This document shows positions 1-8,179 of a DNA stretch of 64,000 nt, in pieces. Position 1 is the first letter of the stretch. Each line of letters begins with the position of its first letter. Both the position numbers and the translations under genes were made by a program. The notes beneath the pieces are model-generated. The model made no database searches, was not told where the DNA came from, and was given only the letters and a program-made list of their open reading frames with translations. Location: NCBI RefSeq assembly GCF_000424285.1, contig NZ_AUJP01000004.1:1-64000 (forward strand), read 5' to 3'. Source of the DNA: Butyrivibrio sp. MB2005 (GTDB lineage: Bacteria > Bacillota > Clostridia > Lachnospirales > Lachnospiraceae).

Positions 1-1
1 A

Positions 2-280
2 GAGAGCTATACATCCAAAGCGGATTTTCTTGCGATGGATGAGATTCCTGTGTATAAAAAGGGAAGTAATGCTGACTATGTTTTTTCCGGAAAAAGGATA
101 AAACGTGGACTTTACAGGCACTACGATGGGACAATAACAAATGCAGACATAAACGGAGCTGCCAATATCTTAAGAAAAGTATTCCCAAAGGTAACCCAAT
201 GGGATAGGGGCATAGTGGACATGCCCTGTTCTTTGGGATGCACTAAGCATTCCAAAGGTTCATGCCGCTCTGCGGCATAA
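2..280 (+). CDS. tnpB: TnpB-like RNA-guided nuclease, C-terminal fragment
   Basis: The reading frame is open from the window edge; the first in-frame ATG is internal, so the start is off the window. The visible 92 residues contain the ESYTSKAD motif around the RuvC-II glutamate and the NADINGAANILRK motif carrying the last RuvC aspartate. Both are hallmarks of IS605 OrfB/TnpB. The linker between them lacks the CxxC pairs of the zinc finger found in many family members; zinc-less variants exist. TnpB proteins are nucleases guided by an RNA made from the 3' end of their own element. The extreme C-terminus is Cys/Ser/Lys-rich and overlaps the first right-end hairpin. Whether the full protein is intact cannot be seen. 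Confidence 0.75.
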   Translation, partial: ESYTSKADFLAMDEIPVYKKGSNADYVFSGKRIKRGLYRHYDGTITNADINGAANILRKVFPKVTQWDRGIVDMPCSLGCTKHSKGSCRSAA

Positions 281-313
281 CAGAAACCTCTTCCGACGCA
301 GAGTCGGTGGAGG
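262..313 (+). repeat. Two stem-loops at the right end of the IS element (candidate omega-RNA scaffold)
   Basis: The first hairpin is a perfect 7-bp inverted repeat, ATGCCGC-TCT-GCGGCAT, overlapping the last tnpB codons. The second, at 287-313, pairs CCTC/GAGG and CCGAC/GTCGG around a short loop. In TnpB systems such 3' structures form the scaffold of the guide RNA, with the guide read from flanking DNA after the right end. That role is inferred here from position and structure only. Confidence 0.5.
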
Positions 314-435
314 TAGTTCATGAAAATTTAATGTGCATAAGCATTATGCCAAAGCTATAATAGAGATGTAATAACTGCCGACTACATTTATAAGAAAGGA
401 AATACCCTGTCTATCTGAGGGGCAAGGACGAGTTT

Positions 436-1029
436 ATGAAAAAAATCGTAAAACGTATTTTATGTACTTTTTCTGCAGCACTTTTTCTTTTTGCTCTGAC
501 AAGCAATACGGCACTTGCTTACAGTGAGATTCCTGATTATTTTGATTTTGGCGAAACAGTTTTCAAGATGGATGCCGGAACCTATAAGGATGTCTGGGTA
601 AGAGCTAATACCGACTATACTTATTACATTGGCGACCATACCAGTAAGGGCACATATATGGAGTGCACCTTCAAGAAGGGCTCTGAGTATGTGAGACTTC
701 ATATCGGTCCCGATGAGACAACCAAGAATGTATTCTTCCATTTTTATTCAACTGATGAAGATGGAACTACCTATGATCATCACGACTGCATAGAGGTTTA
801 TGTGCAGAATCCCGATCCCGCTGCAGCTGCTCTTAAGGCACAGCAGGAAGCACAGATAAATGCGCTCAAGACCTTCAGTGGCAACACAGCAGATTTTAAT
901 GCTTACAACTACTACACCAATTATAAGGATCTTCAGGAAGCCTTTGGCGCAGATCCTGCAAAGCTCCTTGAGCACTACAATACATTTGGTATTAACGAGA
1001 AGAGAGTAGCAAATAAGCTGATTAAATAA
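436..1029 (+). CDS. Secreted protein with C-terminal NYY..Y.DL..AFG-type repeat
   Basis: The first 28 residues form a clear signal peptide (MKKIVKR, a hydrophobic core, then an ALA cleavage site), so the mature protein is exported. Residues about 30-130 are a beta-rich domain I do not recognise. The C-terminal 45 residues (FNAYNYYTNYKDL...HYNTFGINEKR) match a short repeat seen at the ends of many secreted Lachnospiraceae proteins, where the consensus resembles Y-Y---Y-D---AFG-----HY-TFGI-E-R. No lipobox or sortase motif is visible. AAGGA lies 7 nt before the ATG. It is monocistronic, between the IS end and a hairpin. Function unknown; a role at the cell surface is inferred. Confidence 0.75.
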   Translation: MKKIVKRILCTFSAALFLFALTSNTALAYSEIPDYFDFGETVFKMDAGTYKDVWVRANTDYTYYIGDHTSKGTYMECTFKKGSEYVRLHIGPDETTKNVFFHFYSTDEDGTTYDHHDCIEVYVQNPDPAAAALKAQQEAQINALKTFSGNTADFNAYNYYTNYKDLQEAFGADPAKLLEHYNTFGINEKRVANKLIK

Positions 1030-1049
1030 GATTATATTGACTTTTATGG

Positions 1050-1076
1050 GCCCCGTTCAGAAATGATCGGGGCTTT
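1050..1076 (+). terminator. Probable rho-independent terminator
   Basis: A 6-bp GC-only stem, GCCCCG/CGGGGC, with a 12-nt loop is followed by TTTAAATTT. The U-tract is short, so termination may be partial. It separates the secreted protein gene from putP. Confidence 0.6.
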
Positions 1077-1144
1077 AAATTTGGGTCTATACTTCATCAC
1101 TTTATTGTGGTAAACTACTAAAAAAGTTTTTTGGGGAGGAAATT

Positions 1145-2698
1145 ATGTCTACATCGCAATTAGGAATTATTATCTCGATTCTGGTCTATCTGGCAGGCAT
1201 GCTTCTTGTCGGATTCGTCGCTTCCAAATCCACAAATGATGTTAAGGATTTCTATCTTGGAGGAAGAAAGCTCGGTCCCTTCGTTACAGCTATGAGCGCA
1301 GAGGCTTCCGATATGAGTTCTTATCTTTTGATGGGTGTTCCGGGACTTGCTTATTTTTCCGGAATAGCTGATGCCGGTTGGACCTGCCTTGGTCTTATCG
1401 CAGGTACATATCTGAACTGGCTTTTTACAGCGAAGAGGCTTCGTAACTACACAGAGAAGCTTGATGCCATCACAATACCTGATTATTTCAAAAAGAGATT
1501 TGATGATAAAAACAATATCCTGCTCTGTATCGGTGCTCTGTTCATTATCGTGTTCTTCGTACCTTACACAGCTTCAGGATTCTCAGCCTGCGGAAAGTTG
1601 TTCTCATCACTTTTCGGAATCAATTATCAGCTGGCAATGATCGCATCTGCTGTAATCATCGTTGGTTACACCACAACAGGCGGATTCCTTGCTGCATCCA
1701 AGACTGACTTTATCCAGTCAATAGTCATGACTGTTGCACTTTTCTTCGTACTTGGATACGGCGTTGTAACAGCAGGCGGTGCTAGCAATGTAATCGCAAA
1801 TGCACAGAGTCTTCCCGGATTCCTTAACATGAGTGCAACCCACGACAATGTGGCAAATGCAGCTAATCCCTATGGTATTTTTAATAAGATAACAATGTTC
1901 TGCTGGGGCCTTGGATATTTCGGAATGCCGCACATTCTTCTCAGATTTATGGCTATCAGAAAATCCAGCGAGCTTAAGCTTTCAAGAAGAATCGCATCTG
2001 TATGGGTTGTTTTCTCCCTTGGAATCGCTGTTGTTCTCGGAGTAGTAGGCAGAGCAATGACAACAGGCGGCGTTCTTGAAAACCTCATTGATCCTGAAAA
2101 TCCCACAAGCTCATCCCTTGCTGAGACTCTTATCGTAGTTCTTGCAAGACAGATAAGTGAACACGGATTTATATTTGCACTTCTTGCAGGTATGGTTCTT
2201 GCAGGAATCCTGGCATCAACCATGTCTACAGCAGATTCACAGCTTATAGCAGCTTCATCATCAGTATCAGAGAACCTGATTCAGGAGACCTTTGGAATCA
2301 ATCTGTCAGAGGCAGCAGCTATGCTTACAGCAAGAGCAACACTTATTGCGGTAGCCATTCTTGGCGTAGTAATTGCATGGAATCCCGGCAGTTCGGTATT
2401 CGGAATCGTATCCTTTGCATGGGCAGGCTTCGGAGCAGTGTTTGGACCTATTATGCTTTTGTCACTTTACTGGAAACGCACCAATAAGTTCGGCGCAGTA
2501 GCCGGTATGATCGTTGGCGGCGCCATGGTATTTATCTGGAAGTACGTGGTTCGTCCTATGGGCGGTGTCTGGGATCTCTACGAACTTGCACCCGCTTTCC
2601 TTGTAGCGCTTATCGTGATCGTGGTGGTGAGCCTTATCACTCCTGCACCTTCAGATAAGATTACGGAAGAGTTTGAGCATGTGTCAAAAATGAGCTGA
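1145..2698 (+). CDS. putP: Sodium/proline symporter
   Basis: A 517-residue sodium:solute symporter (SSS family) that imports proline with Na+ across the cytoplasmic membrane. The sequence is almost entirely hydrophobic, consistent with 13 membrane helices. The opening block DFYLGGRKLGPFVTAMSAEAS and the TTGGFLAASKTDFIQ segment at about 177-191 are typical of PutP, as is the length (about 500). A GGGGAGGA ribosome binding site sits directly upstream. The gene stands alone and ends at a strong terminator shared with the convergent CDF gene. Proline is the best substrate call by similarity to PutP; other SSS substrates cannot be excluded. Confidence 0.88.
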   Translation: MSTSQLGIIISILVYLAGMLLVGFVASKSTNDVKDFYLGGRKLGPFVTAMSAEASDMSSYLLMGVPGLAYFSGIADAGWTCLGLIAGTYLNWLFTAKRLRNYTEKLDAITIPDYFKKRFDDKNNILLCIGALFIIVFFVPYTASGFSACGKLFSSLFGINYQLAMIASAVIIVGYTTTGGFLAASKTDFIQSIVMTVALFFVLGYGVVTAGGASNVIANAQSLPGFLNMSATHDNVANAANPYGIFNKITMFCWGLGYFGMPHILLRFMAIRKSSELKLSRRIASVWVVFSLGIAVVLGVVGRAMTTGGVLENLIDPENPTSSSLAETLIVVLARQISEHGFIFALLAGMVLAGILASTMSTADSQLIAASSSVSENLIQETFGINLSEAAAMLTARATLIAVAILGVVIAWNPGSSVFGIVSFAWAGFGAVFGPIMLLSLYWKRTNKFGAVAGMIVGGAMVFIWKYVVRPMGGVWDLYELAPAFLVALIVIVVVSLITPAPSDKITEEFEHVSKMS

Positions 2699-2710
2699 TG
2701 ATATAAAATT

Positions 2711-2750
2711 GCAGCACACATGGCAAGGAGCTATGTGTGCTGCTTTTTTT
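2711..2750 (+). terminator. Strong terminator between convergent genes
   Basis: An 11-bp perfect stem (GCAGCACACAT/ATGTGTGCTGC) is followed by seven T residues on the + strand. It ends putP transcription. The T-run overlaps the stop codon of the minus-strand CDF gene, so the hairpin may also act on that transcript, although its minus-side U-tract is poor. Confidence 0.85.
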
Positions 2751-3627
2751 AATCTTTTGCCGGTTCGGGATTAACGTGTATCATTATGTGTTTTACGTTA
2801 GGGAAATTTTTCTCTACATTACTGTGAACATGCTCTGCAATGGCGTGGGCATAAACCAATGTGATATCTCGCTGAACGGTGATCTCTAAGTCTACGTAAA
2901 TCTTATTTCCAAACTGTCTTGTATGGAGAAGATCTATTCCAAGGACGCCGGGCTGTTCCAAAATAAAGGACCGGAGCTTCCCTTCGTATGTGGCATCGCA
3001 GGATGTATCCAGCATTTTATTCAGGGCATCCTTTAAAATGTCGTAGGCTACCTTTAGAATCAGAGCGCATATAAGTATACTTGCGATTGGATCCATGAAG
3101 GGAAAACCAAGCCTTGCAAGACCTATACCTATGAAGGAACCAACTGATGATAACGCATCTGAGCGGTGGTGCCAGGCATCAGCTTTGAAAGCAGGTGAGT
3201 CCAGGATTCTTGCGTAGTGCATGGTGTACCAGAACATTCCCTCTTTTACTGCGATTGATACGATAGCAGCGATAAGAGGCAGCATGGTTGGTACTTCGAT
3301 TGCTGACTTTTCAAAAAGAAGCATTTTGATGCCGTTATAACCTATGCCAAGGCCTGTGCCTGCAAGGATAAGCCCCAAAATAAGTGATGCAACGCACTCG
3401 AATCTCTCGTGGCCATAGGGGTGCTCAGCATCCTCCTGCTGACCTGCCAGTTTCACGCCGATATATGCAATTATTGTTGCCAAAACGTCGGATAGTGAGT
3501 GCACAGCATCCGATACCATGGCCCCGGATTTTCCAAGAATGCCTGCGATCAGCTTAAATGCTGCCAGTACAATGTTGCCAAGTACACCCACTCTGGACAT
3601 TTTTCTTATCAAAGTCTGTTCATCCAT
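2749..3627 (-). CDS. Cation diffusion facilitator family metal exporter
   Basis: A 292-residue CDF transporter that exchanges divalent metal for protons at the cytoplasmic membrane. The N-terminal half has about six membrane helices. The metal-site motifs are visible: H43-xxx-D47 in SDAVHSLSD (helix 2) and the AWHHRSD block near residues 152-157 (helix 5), plus the PYGHERFE motif between helices 2 and 3. The last 80 residues form the usual cytoplasmic dimerisation domain (GVLGIDLLHTRQFG..., ending in MIHVNPEP). The pattern resembles the Mn2+/Fe2+/Zn2+-exporting branch; the metal cannot be fixed from sequence. AGAGGTG precedes the ATG. It is monocistronic and convergent with putP. Confidence 0.88.
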   Translation of the reverse strand: MDEQTLIRKMSRVGVLGNIVLAAFKLIAGILGKSGAMVSDAVHSLSDVLATIIAYIGVKLAGQQEDAEHPYGHERFECVASLILGLILAGTGLGIGYNGIKMLLFEKSAIEVPTMLPLIAAIVSIAVKEGMFWYTMHYARILDSPAFKADAWHHRSDALSSVGSFIGIGLARLGFPFMDPIASILICALILKVAYDILKDALNKMLDTSCDATYEGKLRSFILEQPGVLGIDLLHTRQFGNKIYVDLEITVQRDITLVYAHAIAEHVHSNVEKNFPNVKHIMIHVNPEPAKD

Positions 3628-3806
3628 GATGACACCTCTGAGCTATTTTTCAAAATAAGTAAAATAAATTTAAATTATTTGCTCTATTATATGTATAACA
3701 TACACCAGAGTTGTCATATAATACAATCATAAGAAAACCAATTATGGTTAATGGATTTGAAAAAATTTTGTTTGCAAAGACGATGCTTTGCAGAGAGGAG
3801 AAAAGA

Positions 3807-4193
3807 ATGATTACATTAGAGGCAATCGAAAAGGTAATGGAGCTTACAGGCGTTGAGTACAAGGTTGCTAAGGATGCGCTTGAGAGAACCGAAGGAAATG
3901 TTGATGAAGCAATTAAGCTCATTCAGCCTGACACAAAGGATATCGGTGAGGACATTAAGGGTCTCATCGATAAGCTTAAGAAGACAGTTGAGGAAGGAAA
4001 CGTTGACAGAATCCAGATTCGCAAGGATGATGAAATCGTTCTCAGCGTTCCTGTAAATGTTGGTATTATTGGTGGCGTTCTTGGTCTTGCAGCTGCTCCC
4101 TGGGCACTTATCGCAGGCGCTGTAGCAGCATTTGGTCTTGGATGCAAGCTTGAGGTTGTTCACAAGGACGGCTCAACAGACGAAGTTAAATAA
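3807..4193 (+). CDS. DUF4342 protein with N-terminal UBA-like domain
   Basis: I chose this ATG because AGAGGAG lies just upstream; an ATG 32 codons earlier lacks a ribosome binding site and adds residues unlike the family. The 128-residue product begins with a UBA-like helical domain (about 1-45; AIEKVMELTGVEYKVAKDAL, then EGNVDEAIKLI), as found in EF-Ts and NAC. The rest matches DUF4342, with a hydrophobic glycine/alanine-rich stretch at about 83-115 (VPVNVGIIGGVLGLAAAPW) that could insert in or lie on a membrane. Family function is unknown. It is monocistronic with its own terminator. Confidence 0.8.
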   Translation: MITLEAIEKVMELTGVEYKVAKDALERTEGNVDEAIKLIQPDTKDIGEDIKGLIDKLKKTVEEGNVDRIQIRKDDEIVLSVPVNVGIIGGVLGLAAAPWALIAGAVAAFGLGCKLEVVHKDGSTDEVK

Positions 4194-4221
4194 GTCTTCC
4201 TAATACAAAGACTCCAAATAA

Positions 4222-4260
4222 AAACTCCGGTGTTTCATCGATTGAAGCATCGGAGTTTTT
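4222..4260 (+). terminator. Rho-independent terminator
   Basis: The arms AAACTCCGGTG and CATCGGAGTTT pair with one wobble, with inner pairs TTTC/GAAG, and are followed by TTTTT. It ends the DUF4342 transcript just ahead of the convergent lipoprotein gene. Confidence 0.8.
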
Positions 4261-4308
4261 CCATGTTACGAGATTTAATTGTCAGGGTAAATGGCCTGAA
4301 CCCGGCTT

Positions 4309-6135
4309 TTAGCCTGCATAAACTATGTTATCAAATACCTTTTCAAGCTCACCTTCCCGGATTGAAACAGGATAAGATGCTGACGTAAGTGTAAGGCGGA
4401 CGATTCTGCCATCCCCAAGTCTGCAGTCCACATAGCTCTTGTTGTCGGTTTTTATAGGCTCGAAGGTTTCGCCGCTTTTTATGATTTCGTCGGCGTTGAT
4501 GACGTTTCCGTCTTCATCCACGATGTCGCCCTTTATGTATGAGTTTGACTTGGCATTCGGAGAGCAGTAGGAACCAACAGTGTAGACAGGCTCTGTAGGT
4601 ACCGGCTTTCCATCATCGCCAACTTTGTAGCTGTTGTAGATGTTCATTGTTCCAAAGCAGTCTGAAACAATGGCAAAGGGCATGTTGTCAGGATCGGATA
4701 AGAGGGCTTCTGCGAAGTAATCGTTGCCGTAATCCTCTCCTGCATAGTGGAAGTACTCCGGCTCAGCAGCCTTGAATTCGTTTCCTGAAACATCAAATAC
4801 GAAAAGAGCATAATAGTCATTGTAGTCAGGGACTGTAACATAGATATATTCTTTTCCGTCATCTGTTTTAACATTGTAGGTGACGATGCTGTCGTAGTCC
4901 ACTTCAAAGCTTGCGGGAACAGTGACCTTTTTATCTCCATCAACAAGTGAAAGACTCTCGGCATAATCGCCGTATTCATTGTCTTCTGTGCCTTCGAATT
5001 CCAGGTGTCGCACCTTTATGTCACCTGCCCATTTTGCATTGTAGAGACCGATGTCAGAGTGGGATATGTATCCGCGACCTTCCTCCGGCATGAACTTTTC
5101 ATTTATGAGACCGTCATACTCGTTATAGCCCATGGAAACCTCTATCATGCCGTATGCATAGGCAGCGATTTCATAAGGATTGAAAATTATATGAAGCCCA
5201 TCGTTACTTAGATACCACTTGTAGTTATACCCATCATTTGAATCAGAAGCATCAAGTTTGTATTTTGCCAATGTTTCATCAAGCTCCCAGTATCCATCGT
5301 TTGTATCAGGAAGTTCATAGAGCTTTTCTTTAATAATTTTATCAAGTTCTTCCTTGGAATATTGCACAACATCACTCAGTGTGAGTTCTTTTCCTGTCTG
5401 CACGTCGTAGTTTATACCGACAGCACCGTACATTCCATGGGCACCGCCCTGGTAATCGCTGGAATAGTCGTAAATGCTAAGAACTGTCTCATCGGACCTT
5501 GTCAAATAGTAATCCTGCGTCATGGTCCAGGGGCCAAAGAAAGAGTAATCATTTTGAATGGCGTCCTCGTATTGGCCTTTAGCTTCAGCTGCCCAGTCAT
5601 CAAAGCCTGAACTTGATTTTACCTGAGCTCTTTCCTTAAGTGCATTGTAAAGCTCCGGATAATCATTTTTGCAATTGTCATCCATGACTACAAAGGCATC
5701 TTGAGCAGTGATGAGAACACCGTTAGCGTAGTCGTTTTCCGGATTACTGAATTTAAGATCACCATCGTATGTGTATGTAAAATACTTTCTGGCTATTTTG
5801 TAGGTAGGTGTTTTGAGCTTAGACTCAGAAGCTGTATCGTTTTCATCTGCTGCAGTATCATCTGCGGTATCTTTATTCTGCTGATCCTCCGCTTCTGTAT
5901 CAGTTGATGTTTCTGTTTCAGATTCAGGCTCTTCTGTAACTGTTTCTGCAGACTCCTCCGCTGTTTCTCCTGACTCCTCAGACAGACCATCCTTGATCTT
6001 GTTTATAAAACTTGATCCTTCTGATTCTGCATCTGTATCATTAGATGAACCGGTAAGTTTCCCAATCATACCACAGCCGCTTAAGGATGCAGCTGTAAGA
6101 GTTGTACATAAAAGTACGGCAAGTGCTTTTTTCAT
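4309..6135 (-). CDS. Lipoprotein with DUF4163/DUF3298 (RsiV/PdaC-like) region
   Basis: A type II signal peptide with lipobox LSGC puts the acylated cysteine at residue 21, so the 608-residue protein is anchored on the outer face of the membrane. Residues about 30-105 are a Glu/Thr/Asp/Ser-rich low-complexity linker. Next comes a DUF4163-like region and then the DUF3298 signature SDYQGGAHGMYG near residue 227, with Y-x-TGKELTLSDVV after it. These domains occur in the anti-sigma factor RsiV (lysozyme binding) and the deacetylase PdaC. The remaining 270 residues are acidic and Tyr-rich with no family I recognise. AAGGAG precedes the start. It is divergent from the phosphatase-like/kinase pair. 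Binding of a cell-wall or lysozyme-like ligand is only a guess. Confidence 0.75.
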   Translation of the reverse strand: MKKALAVLLCTTLTAASLSGCGMIGKLTGSSNDTDAESEGSSFINKIKDGLSEESGETAEESAETVTEEPESETETSTDTEAEDQQNKDTADDTAADENDTASESKLKTPTYKIARKYFTYTYDGDLKFSNPENDYANGVLITAQDAFVVMDDNCKNDYPELYNALKERAQVKSSSGFDDWAAEAKGQYEDAIQNDYSFFGPWTMTQDYYLTRSDETVLSIYDYSSDYQGGAHGMYGAVGINYDVQTGKELTLSDVVQYSKEELDKIIKEKLYELPDTNDGYWELDETLAKYKLDASDSNDGYNYKWYLSNDGLHIIFNPYEIAAYAYGMIEVSMGYNEYDGLINEKFMPEEGRGYISHSDIGLYNAKWAGDIKVRHLEFEGTEDNEYGDYAESLSLVDGDKKVTVPASFEVDYDSIVTYNVKTDDGKEYIYVTVPDYNDYYALFVFDVSGNEFKAAEPEYFHYAGEDYGNDYFAEALLSDPDNMPFAIVSDCFGTMNIYNSYKVGDDGKPVPTEPVYTVGSYCSPNAKSNSYIKGDIVDEDGNVINADEIIKSGETFEPIKTDNKSYVDCRLGDGRIVRLTLTSASYPVSIREGELEKVFDNIVYAG

Positions 6136-6260
6136 AAATTTTCTCCTTGTTATTAAGTGAGGAATAAATCTCGAGTTTATTGTAGTTTTTCTAAAGGGTA
6201 TTTACAACCGGATAATTTTTGTGTATATTCATTCGCATATCTTTATTCTTGGTTTTTCAG

Positions 6261-6282
6261 TTCGGTGATTCACCGAATATTT
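6261..6282 (+). promoter_or_regulatory. Palindrome with T-tract in a divergent intergenic region
   Basis: A perfect 7-bp inverted repeat, TTCGGTG-ATT-CACCGAA, is followed by TATTTTT. It lies 28 nt before the phosphatase-like gene and in front of the divergent lipoprotein gene. It could be a regulator binding site or a small leader terminator; the sequence alone does not decide. Confidence 0.4.
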
Positions 6283-6309
6283 TTCAATTTGTTTTGAAAG
6301 GAAATTAGT

Positions 6310-6927
6310 ATGAATTATTATGCTGCGGTAGTCCGTGAGCATGGTGCGTATGCTGAGAATTCTGACGGCCTTATGATAAAAGGAAGGCGCGTGGGCGAAG
6401 AAAATGTTGTTATGATGGCTCTTTGTACTCCTTTTTCTAAAAACAGGAGGGGAGCAAAGCTAAGTGACCACGTTATAAGAACCTTAGAAGAGATCTTCGA
6501 GGAGGTCGAGCCTTCGGATTTATATGATAGCTGCAAAGAGTTATTTTTCGATAAGAGGCTTTCTTCAAAAAATAAGCTGAGCATTATGTTCTTTCGCGGA
6601 GCCGATTATTTTATCCTGAGTAATTGCGGCAGGCAAATTGCAAAAATTGGAGTAAGGAATAAGAAAATAATTGATAGGCCCGGAGATGGATATTTTCATA
6701 AAGAGGCATTTGGACTAAAAGGAAGACTTACGGAAGGTTGCACTATTCTGATTTCTACGGACTCATATTCAGAGAGATTATCTGACAGAGAGATTATTGG
6801 GAACCTGAGCCCCCAGATGTGTGTGGACAGTGAATATATGGAATATGCGCTGGGCTTTATGTCCCGGAGCCTTATTGGGAAGGGAGAGGAGAGACCTCGC
6901 AGTGCTGCGGCGCTGTGCATCAGATGA
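6310..6927 (+). CDS. Degenerate PP2C-like protein
   Basis: A 205-residue cytoplasmic protein without signal peptide. Its layout resembles a shortened PP2C phosphatase: an N-terminal beta strand with AENSDGLMI where PP2Cs have a metal-binding NED-type motif, a central FFRGADYFILSNCGRQIAKI block resembling the strand pair before the active site, and LISTDSYSERLSD where PP2Cs have a SDG motif. The usual DGMGG motif is replaced (ALCTPFSKN), so metal binding and catalysis are doubtful. It overlaps the downstream kinase gene by four bases (ATGA), which implies coupled translation and a shared job. It may be a pseudophosphatase or regulatory partner; the family call is tentative. Confidence 0.55.
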   Translation: MNYYAAVVREHGAYAENSDGLMIKGRRVGEENVVMMALCTPFSKNRRGAKLSDHVIRTLEEIFEEVEPSDLYDSCKELFFDKRLSSKNKLSIMFFRGADYFILSNCGRQIAKIGVRNKKIIDRPGDGYFHKEAFGLKGRLTEGCTILISTDSYSERLSDREIIGNLSPQMCVDSEYMEYALGFMSRSLIGKGEERPRSAAALCIR

Positions 6928-7958
6928 AAATGAAAATTACTACTTATGACGGCAAAAACTACATAATGGATGAATGCATTGGAAAAGGCGGGATGAGCAA
7001 AGTGTACGCTGGGAGAAGCGTGGCTGATGGCAGGGCTGTTGCAGTAAAAATGCTTACGGATTCTAAAAGAGGGGATGCTCTATTCGAGGCAAAAAGACAA
7101 CTCCTTGGTGAGATGCGTATTTTGGAGGCGCTTAAAGACAAAGGCGTAAAGGGTGTTCCAAGGCTCCTTGGAAAGGGCGATTCCTTCTATGTGATGGAAT
7201 ATATTAAGGGCAGAACCTTTGGAAAAAAGGAGCTTGATGCTAAGAAAACCATAGAGCTTGGAACGGCTCTGTGTGATATTCTGACCAGCCTTCACGAGGG
7301 CTTTCCAAGGGTGCTTTATCTTGATCTAAAGCCATCTAACGTGATGCTAGGGCAGTCCGGTGAAATCTGTTTAATTGATTTTGGAACTGCAAGAATTCTT
7401 AGTGGCTATAATGACGGCGATGTTGCAGATTCGGCAAACGGTGCAGGTACAAAAGGATATGCGGCTCCTGAACAGTACGGCGGTCTTGTTAGTGAGAGCA
7501 TGCAGACAGATATTTATCTTCTTGGGAGAACCCTTGATGCGGTACTAAAGGAGGATTGCAGGGATGGATTTATTTTAGATGAGCTAAAGAAGGTCATAGA
7601 AAGATGTACTGATGCAAGGAAGAGTGCAAGATATTGTAGCTGTAGAGAGGTTAAGGCTGCGCTTCTTTCATGTGAAAAGAATGCTGCAAAAAGGAAGCGC
7701 TTTATAGCGGCAGGGCTAATTGTGGGCTTTATATTATTTGTTTTGTCAGGTGTGTTTATCCTTATGTTTTTTATGGGGAAAATCAGTGCGATATATGGAA
7801 TTATCAGTGTGCTTCTTGGGAGACTTATATGGAACAGTGATAGGATAATGGGTGAAGCCGGGATTTTGTTTGGAAAGAAGTCTGAAGATGGGAAAATGCC
7901 TGAAAAACCGGGGCTTTTCCTGGATATAGTAAAGACCTGCGATACGATAGATTTTTAG
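6924..7958 (+). CDS. Membrane-anchored Ser/Thr protein kinase
   Basis: The ATG overlapping the previous stop (ATGA) is preferred; a GTG nine bases upstream is also in frame. The 344-residue product has a Hanks-type kinase domain (about 1-255): glycine loop GKGGMSKVY, lysine K42 in VAVKML, catalytic loop DLKPSN with D134, DFG at 152-154, and GTKGYAAPEQYG. The usual HRD is YLD, so the arginine that reads activation-loop phosphorylation is missing, as in some constitutively active kinases. Two hydrophobic helices at about 260-303 anchor it, with a short tail after them and no PASTA domains. Its partner is the PP2C-like protein in front. Substrates are unknown. Confidence 0.85.
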   Translation: MKMKITTYDGKNYIMDECIGKGGMSKVYAGRSVADGRAVAVKMLTDSKRGDALFEAKRQLLGEMRILEALKDKGVKGVPRLLGKGDSFYVMEYIKGRTFGKKELDAKKTIELGTALCDILTSLHEGFPRVLYLDLKPSNVMLGQSGEICLIDFGTARILSGYNDGDVADSANGAGTKGYAAPEQYGGLVSESMQTDIYLLGRTLDAVLKEDCRDGFILDELKKVIERCTDARKSARYCSCREVKAALLSCEKNAAKRKRFIAAGLIVGFILFVLSGVFILMFFMGKISAIYGIISVLLGRLIWNSDRIMGEAGILFGKKSEDGKMPEKPGLFLDIVKTCDTIDF

Positions 7959-8022
7959 AAATCAGGCAGAATTTGTAATAGAAATCTTTAATTAGTATGA
8001 GAAAACAGACCTGGTGCGGAAT

Positions 8023-8036
8023 AGAACGAATGTTCT
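8023..8036 (+). promoter_or_regulatory. LexA/DinR (SOS) box upstream of uvrB
   Basis: AGAACGAATGTTCT contains GAAC-N4-GTTC, the core of the Gram-positive LexA (DinR) operator CGAACnnnnGTTCG. It lies about 145 nt before uvrB, the gene order expected for SOS control of uvrBA in Firmicutes. A second small hairpin, TTAGC-TTC-GCTAA, follows at 8051-8063. The rest of the 220-nt gap between the kinase gene and uvrB shows nothing else I can name. Confidence 0.75.
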
Positions 8037-8179
8037 AAAATCAGTGGACATTAGCTTCGCTAAATAGTAAACTATAGGTAGTATGCTGCGCAGTCAAAAC
8101 TTGCTTAGAAGTATGGAAATGTGCGTGGTTTAAGGCTTTTGATGATTTTTGCATTGCATAATAGGGAGCTTTTATAAAT

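Larger units (their letters stand above)
1..320 (+). mobile_element. Right end of an IS200/IS605-type (TnpB) element, cut by the window edge
   Basis: The stretch holds the 3' end of a tnpB-like gene followed by two hairpins and then unrelated sequence. IS200/IS605 elements have subterminal hairpins rather than terminal inverted repeats, and the right end normally lies just downstream of the last hairpin. The boundary near the TTCA that follows the second hairpin is inferred. The left end and any tnpA lie outside the window, so I cannot tell whether the element is autonomous. Confidence 0.6.

Noticed and set aside
3711..3806. Upstream start for the DUF4342 protein
   Set aside because: The extra 32 residues have no ribosome site and do not resemble the family; AGAGGAG supports the later ATG.
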